From positions 6,101,696-6,165,695 of the forward strand of contig JAKSZT010054457.1 in NCBI GenBank assembly GCA_026826555.1: 64,000 nucleotides of DNA, read 5' to 3'. Under the pieces are notes generated by a model. It was not told the DNA's origin, ran no database searches, and saw only the letters and a program-made list of their open reading frames with translations. A program made the translations under genes and the position numbers. Origin of the DNA: Tolypeutes matacus (Eukaryota > Chordata > Mammalia > Cingulata > Chlamyphoridae). Shown here piece after piece: positions 1 through 11,930 of the stretch (position 1 is its first letter; every line of letters starts with the position of its first letter).

Positions 1-1810
1 ATAAGGAAACACATTTTGGAAGAGGCTATGATAGAGAGGTTTGGGGAGAGGATCGTCACTCTTCACTTTTTCTTTATTAACAGACTCATTCTGTTAGGAG
101 TGGCATGGTGCCCAACCTTCCTTGGCAGAGGTGGATATATATTCATTTCCAACCAATAAGATGTTGGCAGACATCTACTGGGATATTGACATTTTGCACT
201 CCTGATATAGGAATTGTTCCTTCTTCCTTCCCTTCATATTCTCTTCTCTGCTACATGGAATTCATAATTAACAGTTGGAGTGTCAACAGCCATCTTGCAA
301 TCATGAAGAAAATGCTTGACAATTGGAACAACTTTAGTTCTGCCAGCAACTGATCACTTTTGTTATATGTGCCAAAAATCCAGCCTTGTCTGATTAAACC
401 ATTATTTCTCAGCTCTCTGCTACATGCTGTTAAATGAAATTTCTGATGATAAAAGAATCAAACGGATAGTTCCTAACTTCCCTTCCAGTTTGAAGATTAA
501 GACTCTATAATTTCATTTGTGAGACAGCAGAAAACTTAAAGTCTGATCTTGATACTGCAGAGAGCCTCTTTAAGAATTTAGATAAAAAGTATTTTATTTT
601 CAAACATATTCAGTTCATCACCTCTTAAAAGCCAGTCATCACAATTTTGCTTATAGTGGTCTGTTTAGAGCTAATTAACAATTCACATTCACCTTGGACT
701 TTTTTCCCCATCAAATTATATTTTATATATTATTCCAAATGAATGATGGAGAAGTCATCGCGATGTAGCTTAAGAATAAACAGATGCTTTAATTTCAACT
801 CTACAATGAATTGATCAATATTGAATTGCAACGATTTTACTATATGTTATCTCGGCTTTTGCCAAAATGTCACATCATGTCTGTGAAAGATTGATTATTT
901 TTAAATCTAGTTTTGCTATTGATTTATTGTGATGTTAATCTGAATAACCCATATTATTAAGTAATATGATCATTTGGCAATGGCATTTCGTGATTTAATA
1001 AAATTTCCTGAATTACTTCAGTATTCAATATGGCCAAATAAAAATGTAGACAGTGTAGGAAAGCAGTTAGTTTCATATGTTCAGATTCCCAATGTGGATG
1101 AGTAAAAGATTCATACCAAATCAACCCACATTCATAATGCTGGCTTTAACAAAAAAAAACTTTAAAAAGTGGGACCTTTCAGATCTAAGGTGCAATTTAA
1201 ATAGCTGGAACCCCTTTTTCAGAACTAATGAGCCTCAAAGAGAAAAATATCAGTGGTGCTGAAAGGGGTTGTGCCAAATCATTTGTAAAGATTTCTTCTA
1301 GCTCCAGACAATAGAAGCTCTAAAATATCAGTAGCATTTTAAGGAGGAGTGAAGAACAAGCTTTTGTACTTCCCTTTATAAATCCTTACAGAGACTGGTC
1401 AGGAATTCAGTACAGTTCTGGAATAAATGTAATACAACAGTGCCCTCTTCTGCATGATGGCATTATTGCATACAGTATTCAGTACATGGCACCAGCAGAG
1501 ATCAACTTGTTTTAGAAATTGTTCATTCATATCCTTGCATTTTCAGCTTTACATGCAAAGTCTGGATAAATTTTGCAAGTCTCAAAAGTGAGGAACAGAT
1601 GAAGGGCAAGGATAGAAATCTTAACTCATGACTCTCACTTTCTGTTTGAGCAAAGCTGCCATGAAAGTACCTTAATTTAATATTTGTAGGAATTAATTCA
1701 ATGAAATTCAACACCAGTTCCCCGAAGATTTTGTGATAGAAAAGTGGTAATCTGCACAAATGCACAGTTTTATAAAATAATGTTTGACTTATGGCCAATA
1801 TTGGAGAATC
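1..1810. other. Unique intronic sequence, no feature seen
   Basis: AT-rich, with short chance frames only and no repeat family I can name. Confidence 0.5.
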
Positions 1811-2000
1811 TAAGAGTATATAAATGGCAACTTTGACCTAGGTCAAATCCACAGGCTGCAGGGTCCTTGCGTGGAGCGTTCTCCTCAGCAGCCTCTAGAG
1901 CCGGTTGCGAGAGAGAAGAAGCTCATTGGATTTAGAAAAGTACGGCCTTAGACCAACTCTGCGAGAAAAGCGGCGTCTGCATCATCTGGGCAATTGTTAG
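1811..2000 (+). promoter_or_regulatory. Candidate regulatory patch: TATA-like box, AGGTCA palindrome, CpG cluster
   Basis: A TATA-like TATATAAAT (1817-1825) is followed by a perfect 16-bp palindrome, tttgacctaggtcaaa (1832-1847). The palindrome is two AGGTCA half-sites in everted arrangement with no spacer, the half-site used by nuclear receptors. About 1870-1980 holds a local cluster of CpG dinucleotides, rare elsewhere in this window. Motifs are seen directly; promoter or enhancer activity is inference. Confidence 0.35.
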
Positions 2001-2460
2001 AGATGCAAATTCTTGGGCTCCAACCCTGAGATGAATCTATGTTGCTTTCTTTCCACAGGACACCCAGGAAACAAAAATGTCATTCCCTGCAGCGGGGGCA
2101 ATCTCTCTTTTGCCTTGCAACCAGCAGGGCAGTAAGAACCACTGCCTTTCCTGCTTAGATTTTTCAGGCCTGAGTCACGAAGATTTCAAAGCCCTCAGTC
2201 TCAAGGAGACATATGTCTCTCCAAGCGATCACAATGAAGCTGGTGGAAATAAAAAAAGCACCTTAGGGGAGCTAAGAACAAACACAAACTTTTTACCAGT
2301 GACGAACAAAGGCAGTTTATTCGGACCATATCAAAGTACCCGTGGAAGGAGCTACTTTACCAAAACCATTTCCTCTTCTTCTTTGGTACAGTTCCATTAT
2401 ATTTTCTAGCCTTCCAAACAATCAACCCAGAAATATCAGCGAATAATAAGGCAAATATTC

Positions 2461-2478
2461 ACCACCAGGTGGCGCCAG
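2461..2478 (+). promoter_or_regulatory. CTCF-like binding site
   Basis: The sequence accaccaggtggcgcc closely matches the core of the CTCF motif (CCACCAGG-GGCGC) on the plus strand, in a locally GC-richer patch. It lies outside any repeat I can identify. Occupancy cannot be judged from sequence. Confidence 0.5.
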
Positions 2479-2793
2479 AACCAAAGGTAACTACTAGCAC
2501 TACAAGCGGCCAGACACCGGCCAGCTGCAGACTCACCCTGCTTATTTCATTAACCAGGTAAAAGCAAAGCGATATTTTAAGTTTAAACTTTTCTGACCCT
2601 ACTTATCATATTATGGTGGGGTTTTACCGCATGCCAGTGAAAATAGTACCTAGGATAGCAAATCTAAAGTTTATTTACATTATCTGTATGCTTTGGTAAG
2701 ATATATTTGAGCTAGAGGATAGAAAAGAAAACCTGCAAAAGTTCTTGAGCTTGCCATATTGGTGAATTTTCTAGAGAGTTCATTGGTCTGGGG

Positions 2794-2968
2794 AAGTGGT
2801 CCTCAAAACGTGTTCTCCAGCAGAATCATCACCTTCATTAGAAACGCAATATTTTGGGGCAAGCCCCAGACTTTCTCTATGAGAAACTCTGGAGGTGGGA
2901 CCCAGCAATCTGTGTTTTTTAACAAGCCCTCTGGTGATTTTGATGTGAACTAAAGCTTGAGAACCATG
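2794..2968. mobile_element. MER5A-type hAT-Charlie MITE
   Basis: Begins with a degraded gtggtcctcaaa and ends cttgagaacca, the family's terminal inverted repeats. The interior carries the typical aactctggaggtgggacccagcaatctg-like block. It runs opposite to the copy at 62929-63100. Non-autonomous, no coding capacity. Confidence 0.8.
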
Positions 2969-3201
2969 GGTTTAATGAATGGCACTTGGCAGAGTTCCAA
3001 GGTGACACAATGTCACAATGTAACACTTGTCACTCCCTGTAATGAACTAATTAGTAGTCCTGGGAAGGGAATCAACAAACTATTTGGTTATCTGGCTGTG
3101 ATGGAAATATTTCAGGGTGAAAGAAAAATCACAAATCAGTGAATTTATTGAAAATAAATCAAATGGTGTGGAGTTAGCTTATAAATCATGGCATCAAACT
3201 G

Positions 3202-3652
3202 TGTGGTGGTTTGAAATTCTATGTACCTCACAAAAATATGTTCTTAAAGTTAGTCCATTCCTGTGGGTGTTGACCCATTGTAAGTAGTATCTTTTGATGA
3301 GACACCTTCAGTTCAAGTGTGACCCACCTCATTCAGGATGGATCTTAATCCTCTTATTGGAGCCCTTTTTAAGAGAATAAAATTCAGACAAAGAGGGAGA
3401 AAGCCAGAGAAGCAAGAAACTGAAAGCAACAAAACCTGGAAGAGAAGGGAGCAACTGGAAGACGCCACCATGTTCCTTGCCAAGTGGTAGAGGAGGCAAG
3501 GAAAGCACAGGCTGAGGAGGCCTTAATTAGGAAATTTTCATGGCCTCAAAACTTATAAAAAAATTTTATATGCTTGTAAGCTAATAAATTCCTATTGTTA
3601 AAGCCAACCCATTTTATGGTATTGGCTTTCAGCAGCCTAGCAAACTAAAACA
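3202..3652 (+). mobile_element. MaLR/ERVL-type solo LTR
   Basis: A 451-bp element starting TGTGG and ending AACA. It resembles MLT1/MST-class LTRs: central 'gggtgttgacccattgtaag', a purine-rich middle, then an AATAAA-type signal near 3582 and a terminal 'cagcagcctagcaaactaaaaca'. Flanks aactg (3197-3201) and aactt (3653-3657) fit a decayed 5-bp target duplication. No internal retroviral sequence is present, so it is a solo LTR. Probably a xenarthran subfamily. Confidence 0.7.
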
Positions 3653-3820
3653 AACTTATTTTTTTAATTTCACTTTCCAAATTAGTGTTTCTCTTACATG
3701 AAAATTTATTAAAATCTAATTATATTAATTGTAATCTCAAATACTCTGGGGGAGAAACAAACAACGGCCTCTTTACACTTATGAAGGATGACTCTTGAGA
3801 CATTACTGAATCCCTTAGTT

Positions 3821-4013
3821 CCGGGGTTCTTAACAAGGGATCCGTGAGCTTGAATATAAATTCAAGAAAACATTATTCTTGTGGGGATGTGTTGGTGTGG
3901 GTGTGATATATTTATTAAATAATACACAGTATAGTGTGGACTTAGTAAAGGGTCTATGGTTTTTACTTGACTGGCAAAGGGGTCCGTGGAACAAAAAAGG
4001 TTAAGAACCCCTG
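3821..4013. mobile_element. hAT-type MITE with 8-bp target duplication
   Basis: Terminal inverted repeats ccggggttcttaac and gttaagaacccctg bound a 193-bp AT-rich body. Flanks ccttagtt (3813-3820) and ccctagtt (4014-4021) match at 7 of 8 positions; an 8-bp duplication is the hAT signature. No transposase remnant. Confidence 0.8.
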
Positions 4014-4021
4014 CCCTAGTT

Positions 4022-4864
4022 CATAAATATACCTAGGGCAAACATGTTCCCTCTTAAAATACAGAATCACAATTAATCATGTACATGGACCTCAAAGAGA
4101 TAAGACTTCAAATACTCTGAGCCTACTCCAACCTATTTCCTAGAAACCCCATCCCCAAGCTGTCTCTTCCACTTTTTGTACACCCATGATCTAATTATTT
4201 GGCCTCTTTTTTTGTATGGTCTAATGCTAAAGGACGTTATATATTTCCGTTTGAATGCAGCTCCACTGTTTCTCTTGATAACAGGACAAGAGAAAGTGTC
4301 TTGCACTGCTGCAGGGATTAGGACCTATATCAAAAGAAATTGCAAACACAAAGGGTGAGAAAATGAGCCATGTTTCCAAAAGAACCTGCTAAGTCTTCTA
4401 TTGAAATATAAATATAGGATTAATACTTACCATCTTGGGACAGTTTAAACACGTTGATTTAGTTGGAGGAAGTAGCCACTTATATGTTAACTTTGATGCC
4501 CAAGGTAGCGGAAAGATAATCCTGCATGCAACCGGAAGTCTTACTGAAAATGGTTTATAAACTTTCCCACAAAGAAGAGGAATTCTTAGGAACCTGAAAT
4601 CAATGACTTCATTTTGCTGCCACTCAGTTTGCATTTAGAACTATTGAAGAATGGGCACTATCTTAATATAGAGAGGAATAATAATAAAAATTATTCACTT
4701 TTAGGAATCCTGTATAGTTTTCAGCCTTGGCTGTCAAATACAATTGCCTCAGGAGCTGGATCCTCATATACACTCCCAGGCCTTGCTGAATCGGCCACTG
4801 AGGAATGAACATGCAGTTTCACAGTATACTCTGTGATCCAAAGAGGTTCGTTATAATTGTCAGA
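4022..4864. other. Unique intronic sequence
   Basis: No repeat or gene recognised; chance frames only. Confidence 0.45.
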
Positions 4865-5062
4865 AATGAGTGATCTAGGTTCAAATTCTGACTCCTGTGC
4901 TAATTACTGTGTGACCTTGACTGAGTTATTTTAATTCTCTGTCCTTCAGTTTCCTTATCTATAAAAATGGTGGTAAGAATAGTACCTATTTTATAGAGTA
5001 GGGTTTATGTGAGTTAATACATGTAATTGCATTTTGTAAATATTCAATAAATATTAGCAATT
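4865..5062 (+). repeat. MIR SINE
   Basis: Shows the MIR core in order: 'tgtgaccttgactgagtt', 'cagtttccttatctataaaa', 'ttaatacatg', ending 'attcaataaatattagcaa'. Old and diverged. Confidence 0.8.
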
Positions 5063-6589
5063 ATCATAACTTGGAAGTTGTGGCCATTTGACTTTGGTTG
5101 CCCTTATCTTCTAGATTAATGCATCATGTTGATGATATCACAAAGGGATGAAGTAGGCATGCACTGGAATTTGTTCCTGTAGAATTAATTCAGCTGAAGC
5201 CCCTCATCTATTTTTCCAAATACAAATAGATTTTTGAATACTGCGTCTCATAACAGGAAAATGCAGTCTTTTTTAAAAACTGTCTGAACAAAGATTTAAA
5301 GGGTAAGTGGAGGAGCTACTGTGCAATACTAGGTGGAAACATTTAAAAGTCTACACAATGATAGCTTCTTTTCTGCTAAGATTAAAAAAAAAATAACAGC
5401 TTGTAATACATGCTCTGGTAACTTTTCAGTCTTTTTTGTCTAAAAATTCAATTCAAAATGTTATGTTGAGGCTTCATGTTTCCCACAGAAATTTTGCTCT
5501 GGGTGACAGATTTCACAAAAGGTTAAAAAGAATCGAACCTTCCAAATAAACTGAAAGCATTAATATGGCTATAAGGGCTATAATTATGTCTTCTCTGAAT
5601 AATGTAAAACAAGGAAGGCAGCCTGATCCTTGACAGAAATCTTCCAAAAAGCACCCCATGGTTGCTATTCTGACTATCTCATTGATGACAAACTCCAAGA
5701 AGCTTCTTGAGAATGGGTAAGTGAAAGACATGTCTCTTTACTCTCAAAAGGTAATTTGGTTTTCTATACACTGTGACTTTTAATGCTTGCTCTTCTAAAG
5801 GATTTTGAGACCAGTTGACGTGATAATACTTTACCAAGAAGAGTTCACACTACCTTACAGTATTTAGAATAGCATGTGCCACGGCACTATTGTATGGCAT
5901 GCACAGCATGGGAGCAGCCAGTGAGTAGGAAAGTAGAAGTTTTAAAGCAGGGCACATGCAACTTAGAACAAAAATGCAAGCATTATTGGACTATTTTCAA
6001 GCCCAAGGGAAAGATGGGCTTATTTAACACAATAGCAGTGAAAAATATGACTTGTGTAAAGTGCGTTGACACAAAGCACTTTAATATTTATTGCTTCCCT
6101 TCATCCTAATGATTGTCCTAAGAAATCAGTAAGATGGATGTTATCCCTCTTCTCAATTCCTCCTACTCCTTTCATCCCTCCCTGCCCTGCAAGATTGCCT
6201 TCCTCCAATTTAACCACAATGGCAGGTATGTATGTGTGGCTATAAAGGGAATTCCCTGACTTCTTCCCAACCACAGACCTCCTGGGTCCCCTCTGTCTGT
6301 TCTTGTTTTTCTTCCTGATTAAGGATCACATTCCCCCTTGCCCCTAGAGCCAGTCCTTCCTTTCTCCTTGGAGATCTCGATTTATCATTCATCTCCATAT
6401 GCTCCTTTCTATTCAGCCGTTCTGTCTCCATAACTTCTGTGTTTCATCGTCATACATTCCAGGTTCACCTATATAGCTTTTTCCCCCTCAAAACATTGCT
6501 CTACCTCCAGTTCTGCTGCCCCAGTAATAGCCCATTTTATTTCATTCTTTTCATTTTCAAATTGATTATCTCCTCTTGGTAGAGTCTAC
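5063..6589. other. Unique intron grading into a pyrimidine-rich stretch
   Basis: 5063-6100 shows nothing recognisable. From about 6110 the plus strand becomes strongly C+T-rich, possibly the decayed upstream part of the L2 copy that follows. Confidence 0.4.
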
Positions 6590-6910
6590 TTTTCTCCCAA
6601 GACCTACTTGAACCTAATTTCTGCCTCTATCATGTGCCTCATACTCTGACAACATCACCAACCATTTCATATTTAGTCAATCAAATTTAGTCCTTATCTT
6701 ACTCTATTCTGTCTTAATCTTCATGAATGGACCTCTCCTTTTGAAACTCTTTTCTTCTTGGCTCTCCTGACACTTTTCTTTCTAATGTCTCTTCCTCACT
6801 CTCCTACCTCAATTTCTCATCCTTCTCAGGGGACTTCCCCTCCTTATCATGTCCTTGCGTTTCTTTTCTCCCATGACCACGCCTAGGTCCATTCACAAAG
6901 TTTGACATGA
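6590..6910 (+). mobile_element. L2 LINE fragment (ORF2 region)
   Basis: Pyrimidine-rich sequence follows the L2 ORF2 pattern: 'gtccttatctta', a 'gaaactcttttcttcttggc' block, then 'cctacctcaatttctcatcc' and 'ttctcaggggacttcccctc'. Heavily decayed, no frame retained. Confidence 0.55.
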
Positions 6911-8444
6911 TCTTATTCTGTCACCCCCTCCACAGTTCAATAAAATGTCTCTTTATCCTTGAACATGCAGGGAGGTCACCTGTGTAAGGTAAAAGGAAAA
7001 GCTAAATAATTCATGTCATAAATGTAAGAAAAGAAGAAAGAATTTGTTGAATCAACTTTAAAGTGCTTAGTACAGACATCTGCATTTCCTCAGTTAACTT
7101 CATTTCAAGCTTCATTGAATGATAATGTCTTTATTTCTTTCCTTTCCTTAAGGGACCTTTTTCACTGGTCTTTTTAGTTTGATCACAATTGCCATGTACT
7201 TCCCCTTTAGATAATACAGCAATCCAGAACTATCCCAAGTCATTTCTCAACAAGCTCACAACCATCTCAGACCATCCCTAAATCGCTGATCACCTCATCA
7301 TGACCAGAAAGAGCTTTAAGAAATCAGATGGTCTCACTTTTGTTTTGTTTTAAATGAGGAAACTAAGGCCTTGAGCTAAATGTGGCAAATTCTGGGCCAA
7401 AACCTAATGTCCCAACTCTACAATATTTCCTCTTCACGGCATCCTTAAGAGAGATTATTATTTTTAAAAGTTTCTTATGATTTATAAGTGAGAATATAGA
7501 GAAAGGTAGAAACATTTACTAAATTTTCTAATGTACTAAAATTATAAGGTTAATAAGTGACAGAGGCAGAGCTAACATTCCCTTAAAACACAATTTCCAT
7601 TCTAAAGTCCAACCTCATTATTTTGCAGGTCTGATACTTAAATGGTGTGCAGGGGTGTGGAGAGCCCTGCCAGCCGCTGTGCATCATCAGTTTCAAATCT
7701 CATGGTTTGTGATCCATGCCATGTTGGTTGTTAAATATTTTGTACACCACTCTTGCTTTTAAGTTTTGGATCAATTATAGATTTTGACATTTAATATTTT
7801 AACCAATTAGAACTAAAATTATAGGCATTTTCTTGTAACTAACATTTTGTAACTTTCAAAGACTTTTTAATGTGTATGTCATCAATACAAAGGTAATGAG
7901 TTCCATGATCAGGCCCAAGAACTAGAAAAATTGGAGATAAGAGAGGAAGGGTGAAGAGACAAGGTACAGAGAGATGGAAAGTGGTTTATCTGGTGAGAGT
8001 CCCCAGAAAGGACCCCTGCCATCAGTGACATCACTGTTTAGACTGTGTCACTCATTATTTAGTATATGCTAAACCTTTCGAGAAAAACAAATCGTAAAAA
8101 ATTTTATTCATTGGCTGGTCACATTAGTTTCCAATGTGAGGAGCAAGCTACCGAGGATTGCAACTCAGTGGGTCCTGTCAGCAACAATGCACAGTGCTGA
8201 TGCATGGAGAAGTGTCAACTATCAGATGAGAAACTGTTTATACAAAAACACTCTAGTAGAGTCAGATACCAAAAGAACATAGAAGCTGTTGGGAAAACCA
8301 AGGGAGCAAGAATTACTGAGGTAGGTATAAGGGGCCAGAGGTGCTGGGAGAGAGGAGTAGCTTGTGGAGATAGGTCAAACTGGCAAGAAGCCACGGGGTC
8401 AGAAACGCAGTGGAGGGCAATGACAGAGAACTGAAACTAAGGAG
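6911..8444. other. Mostly unique intron with MIR scraps
   Basis: Short MIR-like scraps on the minus strand at about 7355-7420 ('gaggaaactaaggcc') and 7480-7600 ('gtgacagaggcagagct'). Otherwise nothing recognised. Confidence 0.4.
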
Positions 8445-8645
8445 ACAGATAAACCTGGCTTAGCGTTTCCTCGCAGGAGATCACAACTGTCTGATTTGGG
8501 GCAAGTAACCCAACCTCTTTAAGCCTCAGTTTCTTCATTGGTAAAATTGGGATAACCACATGATCCCTTGAATAGGGCTCTTGTTAGAATTACATGAGAT
8601 AATATGCATAAATTATTAGCACATAGTAAGCCATCAAGTAAACCA
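8445..8645 (+). repeat. MIR SINE
   Basis: Contains 'gggcaagtaacccaacctct', 'gcctcagtttcttcattggt' and a 3' 'agcacatagtaagccatcaa'. Close to full length. Confidence 0.8.
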
Positions 8646-9554
8646 GTGGTCCACCACCCATGGACTTCATATGGGTCACAGATGCTTTATTAGATCCATC
8701 GAAGGCTTTAAAAAGTATTATTCTTTGAATTCCTTTAAATGCAGCAAAGTCTCCTTTTTGCCTTCATGCCCACCACTCTCTCTGGTTTATACTTGACTCA
8801 TTTGCAGTACCTTCCTGGTGCCCATGAACATTTGAGTTTGTGACCCTTGAAGTAATTGGTAGTCCTTGTTAGCATCGGTAAGCAAAGTTTCTAGAGAGAT
8901 GAAGCGACAGAGTGTAAAAGCTTTTAGGATCTTGCAAAGAACTGCAGACCTTAGGGATCCACATAAAGAGTCACCAGAAGGGCCACTGGGACCTGAAAAG
9001 ATGCCCAGAAGACTGCAAACAGGATGATCCAAAATGTTGTGTCGATGTGCTGGGAAGAGTTTATTAGAAAAATGGTGTGTGATGTCAACTTTAGAGGTGG
9101 CAATATTCTAAAAATATTGGGGCCAATAATTCCAAGGTTGCTAAACTATTTGTATAATGAGATTAGTTATATTTTATTCAGTCAACTTTTATCAAGAATA
9201 AATATTTTACCTCTTTATACAATACATGAATATTACATTTTAAAAGTATATGTAAATATATATGATTCTGATGCTAAATTACCCAAACAATTTTTCTTAA
9301 AATCTTTTCCTGGTCTCCCACTGTTTCCCTCAAAGAATTCATAAGAGATGGAATTTCCTACAAGTTTTGAACAAGGTATTTGTAATACAGGAAAACATAT
9401 GCTGGGTAAACTTTATCCACTAGAGGGTAAAATGCTATTATACATGAACAAGATTAGAGTGTGAGAAAAAAAGAAAAGGAAAAATATTTACCTTATACTT
9501 CTGCCTTGAGGGCATATGCAATATGTGATCTTTAGGCCATACATATGTAATCAC

Positions 9555-9695
9555 TTGGGTAGTAGTTGAAATCGCAAATTCCTAGGCTCTGTCCCAGATC
9601 CATAAAAGCAGAATATCTGGAGGTGGGACCTAGGAATCTGTATTTCTAACACACATCCCAAGTGATTTTTATGCTCTTTGAAGTCTGAGAATTAC
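9555..9695. mobile_element. MER5A-type hAT-Charlie MITE, partial
   Basis: The central block 'tctggaggtgggacctagga' and the 'tctgtatttctaacacacat' segment match MER5A; ends at 'gtctgagaattactc'. Truncated at the left. Confidence 0.65.
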
Positions 9696-10362
9696 TCTCT
9701 AAGAGAAGTTTAGGGAAACATTTTAAAGAGGCTCTGTAGGCTTTGTAATGTCTAATACTTTTTCATAGGACTGAAAATATTTCTACTCCCCCCGCCCCAA
9801 ACACACACACACACACAAATCTGGGATGACTAATATTGTACTGTAAGAATACAAATTACTTTAAGACTTAATTAATAGATGCATTTAAGCAAAGTTTCCT
9901 TAAAATATTTAATCAAAATTTGGTTATCCATGAGAAATATCTCATACACTGTGGAAAAGAAGTCGGTATATTGCTACCTCAGGCAGGCTGGTCCACCAGA
10001 AAGTCTACGGTGCTGTGTCTATGGGGAGGCTTAATTGCAAACTATGATTTCATAAATAAAACAAAAAGAATAATTAGACATTTTATAAGGTGGCATATTC
10101 CCTCTTCTCTACAGATTTAAGCCTCGCCTAGGACTTTTGGAATCATCACTGCCATGCTATGTTCTTCCCTGAAACCCCATTTTGCACTTTCTTTCTCCTT
10201 TCCTGGCCCTTCTGTGGGTAACTCACATGGGGTCCACACAGGCAAGTAGTCACTCTTTGTGCCTGAAATGATCATAGCCTTGCACTTCAGGACAACATGC
10301 CTCTGCACACTAAGCAGAGCCATAGGCACTGGGAATGTTAGGAAAAGAGAGACGTTTAAAAA

Positions 10363-10475
10363 GATCCAATTTTATCCCCTCATTTTTTAGATGAAGAAAC
10401 TGAGCCTCAGAGGACTGAATTGATTTGCCAAGTGTCATACAGTAAGTTACTACTGGATTCATTCAAGAGCTAATT
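10363..10475 (-). repeat. MIR SINE fragment
   Basis: Plus strand reads 'agatgaagaaactgagcctc' and 'gatttgccaagtgtcataca', the reverse complement of the MIR core. Confidence 0.7.
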
Positions 10476-10689
10476 ATTGAAGCATCACAATGTGTCCCAT
10501 TAGATGTGGTTCTAGATGCCAGGGAATAAAATAGCCAAGGTTCCTGCTTTATGATGTTTAATATTAGGGCATAACTGTGGAGTTTTGTGTATTTGTTAGA
10601 GTAGGGGACTTCAGGACTGCCCATCAAAAAGAGATAATGGGCTTTGATTTCACAAGTGTGTCTATCTCTTTCCCAACTGTCTTTTATTA

Positions 10690-10850
10690 TTTGTTTGTTT
10701 GTGTGTATAAATAGAAATAGATATTTATCTTTCTAGAATATTTATCTATCTAGAATATTCTGTTGTGTGCAGAGATTGTCTTAGTCATCTTTTGTAATCC
10801 TTCAGAACATTTTGCGTCTTGCAAGTACTAAATAAATGCTTGTTAAATAA
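10690..10850 (+). mobile_element. L2 LINE 3' end
   Basis: 'cagagattgtcttagtcatc' and 'gtactaaataaatgcttgtt' match the L2 3' terminus. Confidence 0.6.
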
Positions 10851-11360
10851 AATTTTCTTTTGATCCGGAATTTTCTAGTAAAGTTGAACATTAATGGATC
10901 TTTTTACTGAAGGTTCTCAGGAAGACGCAGAGAGTTATGAAAGCTAACAAGAGCAACTAAAATTATCTCAATTAGTAAGTTTTCTTATAGTTATACCCTA
11001 TTTACTAGCATTTACCCACATTTATCTGTATAGAAAAATCTGTTTTATTTATTAATTTATCCAATCATTTGTTTTATAAAAAGCTTTTGAGTGGTGACCA
11101 TTGACTACATTATTCTAGGCTCAGTGCATATAAAAATAAGCAGTTTATAAAATATTTATAAATTTTAAATTATAAAACAGGTAATGAGTACTCTAGAAGA
11201 TAGAGTGATTAAGTCTACCTAGAATGGGAGAAAGAGTTTCACAGGGGAGGAGTAACTAGAGGGACACATTTACTGGATGCAAAGGAATTTGCAAGTCAGA
11301 GAAAAGGGAGGGCAAATCTGGCAGAGGCAACAACGTGAGAAAAGTTATGGAGGCATCGAT
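10851..11360. other. Unique AT-rich intron
   Basis: No gene or repeat recognised. Confidence 0.4.
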
Positions 11361-11364
11361 AACA

Positions 11365-11447
11365 AATCAACCACATATATCATGTGCCAGGCACAGTTCT
11401 AAAGCTTTCAAGTGTGTCAACCCATTTAATACTCAAAAGTCATCTTA
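11365..11447 (-). repeat. MIR SINE, first half (split)
   Basis: Plus strand 'catgtgccaggcacagttct' and 'cccatttaatactcaaaag' are the reverse complement of the MIR 3' half. The rest of the element resumes near 11803, beyond an inserted LTR. Confidence 0.65.
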
Positions 11448-11469
11448 CAATAAAGAATCTGAGTCCATT

Positions 11470-11800
11470 TTTTATGTTTTATTTCTGACAGCTTTCAAGT
11501 CTCACCATTTCCCCTTCTGCCCCATGTGAGCAAGCTGATAAGAAAGTTCTGGTACTCAGTTTTTGGCACCAGCTGGAAGTTCAAACCACACAAACCCTGG
11601 CCCAAGCCTGACCCTCTAACACAAAAAAACCAAGTTAGTTTTTTTTCCCCAAGCTCTCTCAAGCCATTTTCATTCTGCTTAGGAGTCTGCCTTGCTCTCC
11701 CCAGAAAGCCTCATTATGTGAGTAATAAACCTTTTCTAATGCATATGTGTCATCAGTCTCAAAATCAGGTCCAAATTTTGGGTGGGATCCATCATGTTAT
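11470..11800 (+). mobile_element. LTR fragment, probably class I ERV, inserted in a MIR
   Basis: Carries a polyadenylation signal AATAAA (11724-11729) in 'gagtaataaaccttttctaa', followed by a U5-like tail ending 'ttgggtgggatccatca', typical of gammaretrovirus-like LTRs. The left boundary is uncertain. The 168-codon plus frame at 11526-12032 runs through this LTR and the MIR behind it and is not a gene. Confidence 0.5.
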
Positions 11801-11802
11801 TG

Positions 11803-11930
11803 TGAATAACACCCAAAGGACAGGGCAATTCTCATCGCATTTTAAGGATAAGGTAGCTAAGTTAAACAGCATTCCCAATCACATAGCTGGTAAATGGCAG
11901 ATTTGGGATTCAAATCCAGGCAAAATACCT
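11803..11930 (-). repeat. MIR SINE, second half (split)
   Basis: Plus strand 'cacatagctggtaaatggca' and 'tttgggattcaaatccaggc' are the reverse complement of the MIR 5' half. It continues the MIR interrupted at about 11447. Confidence 0.7.
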
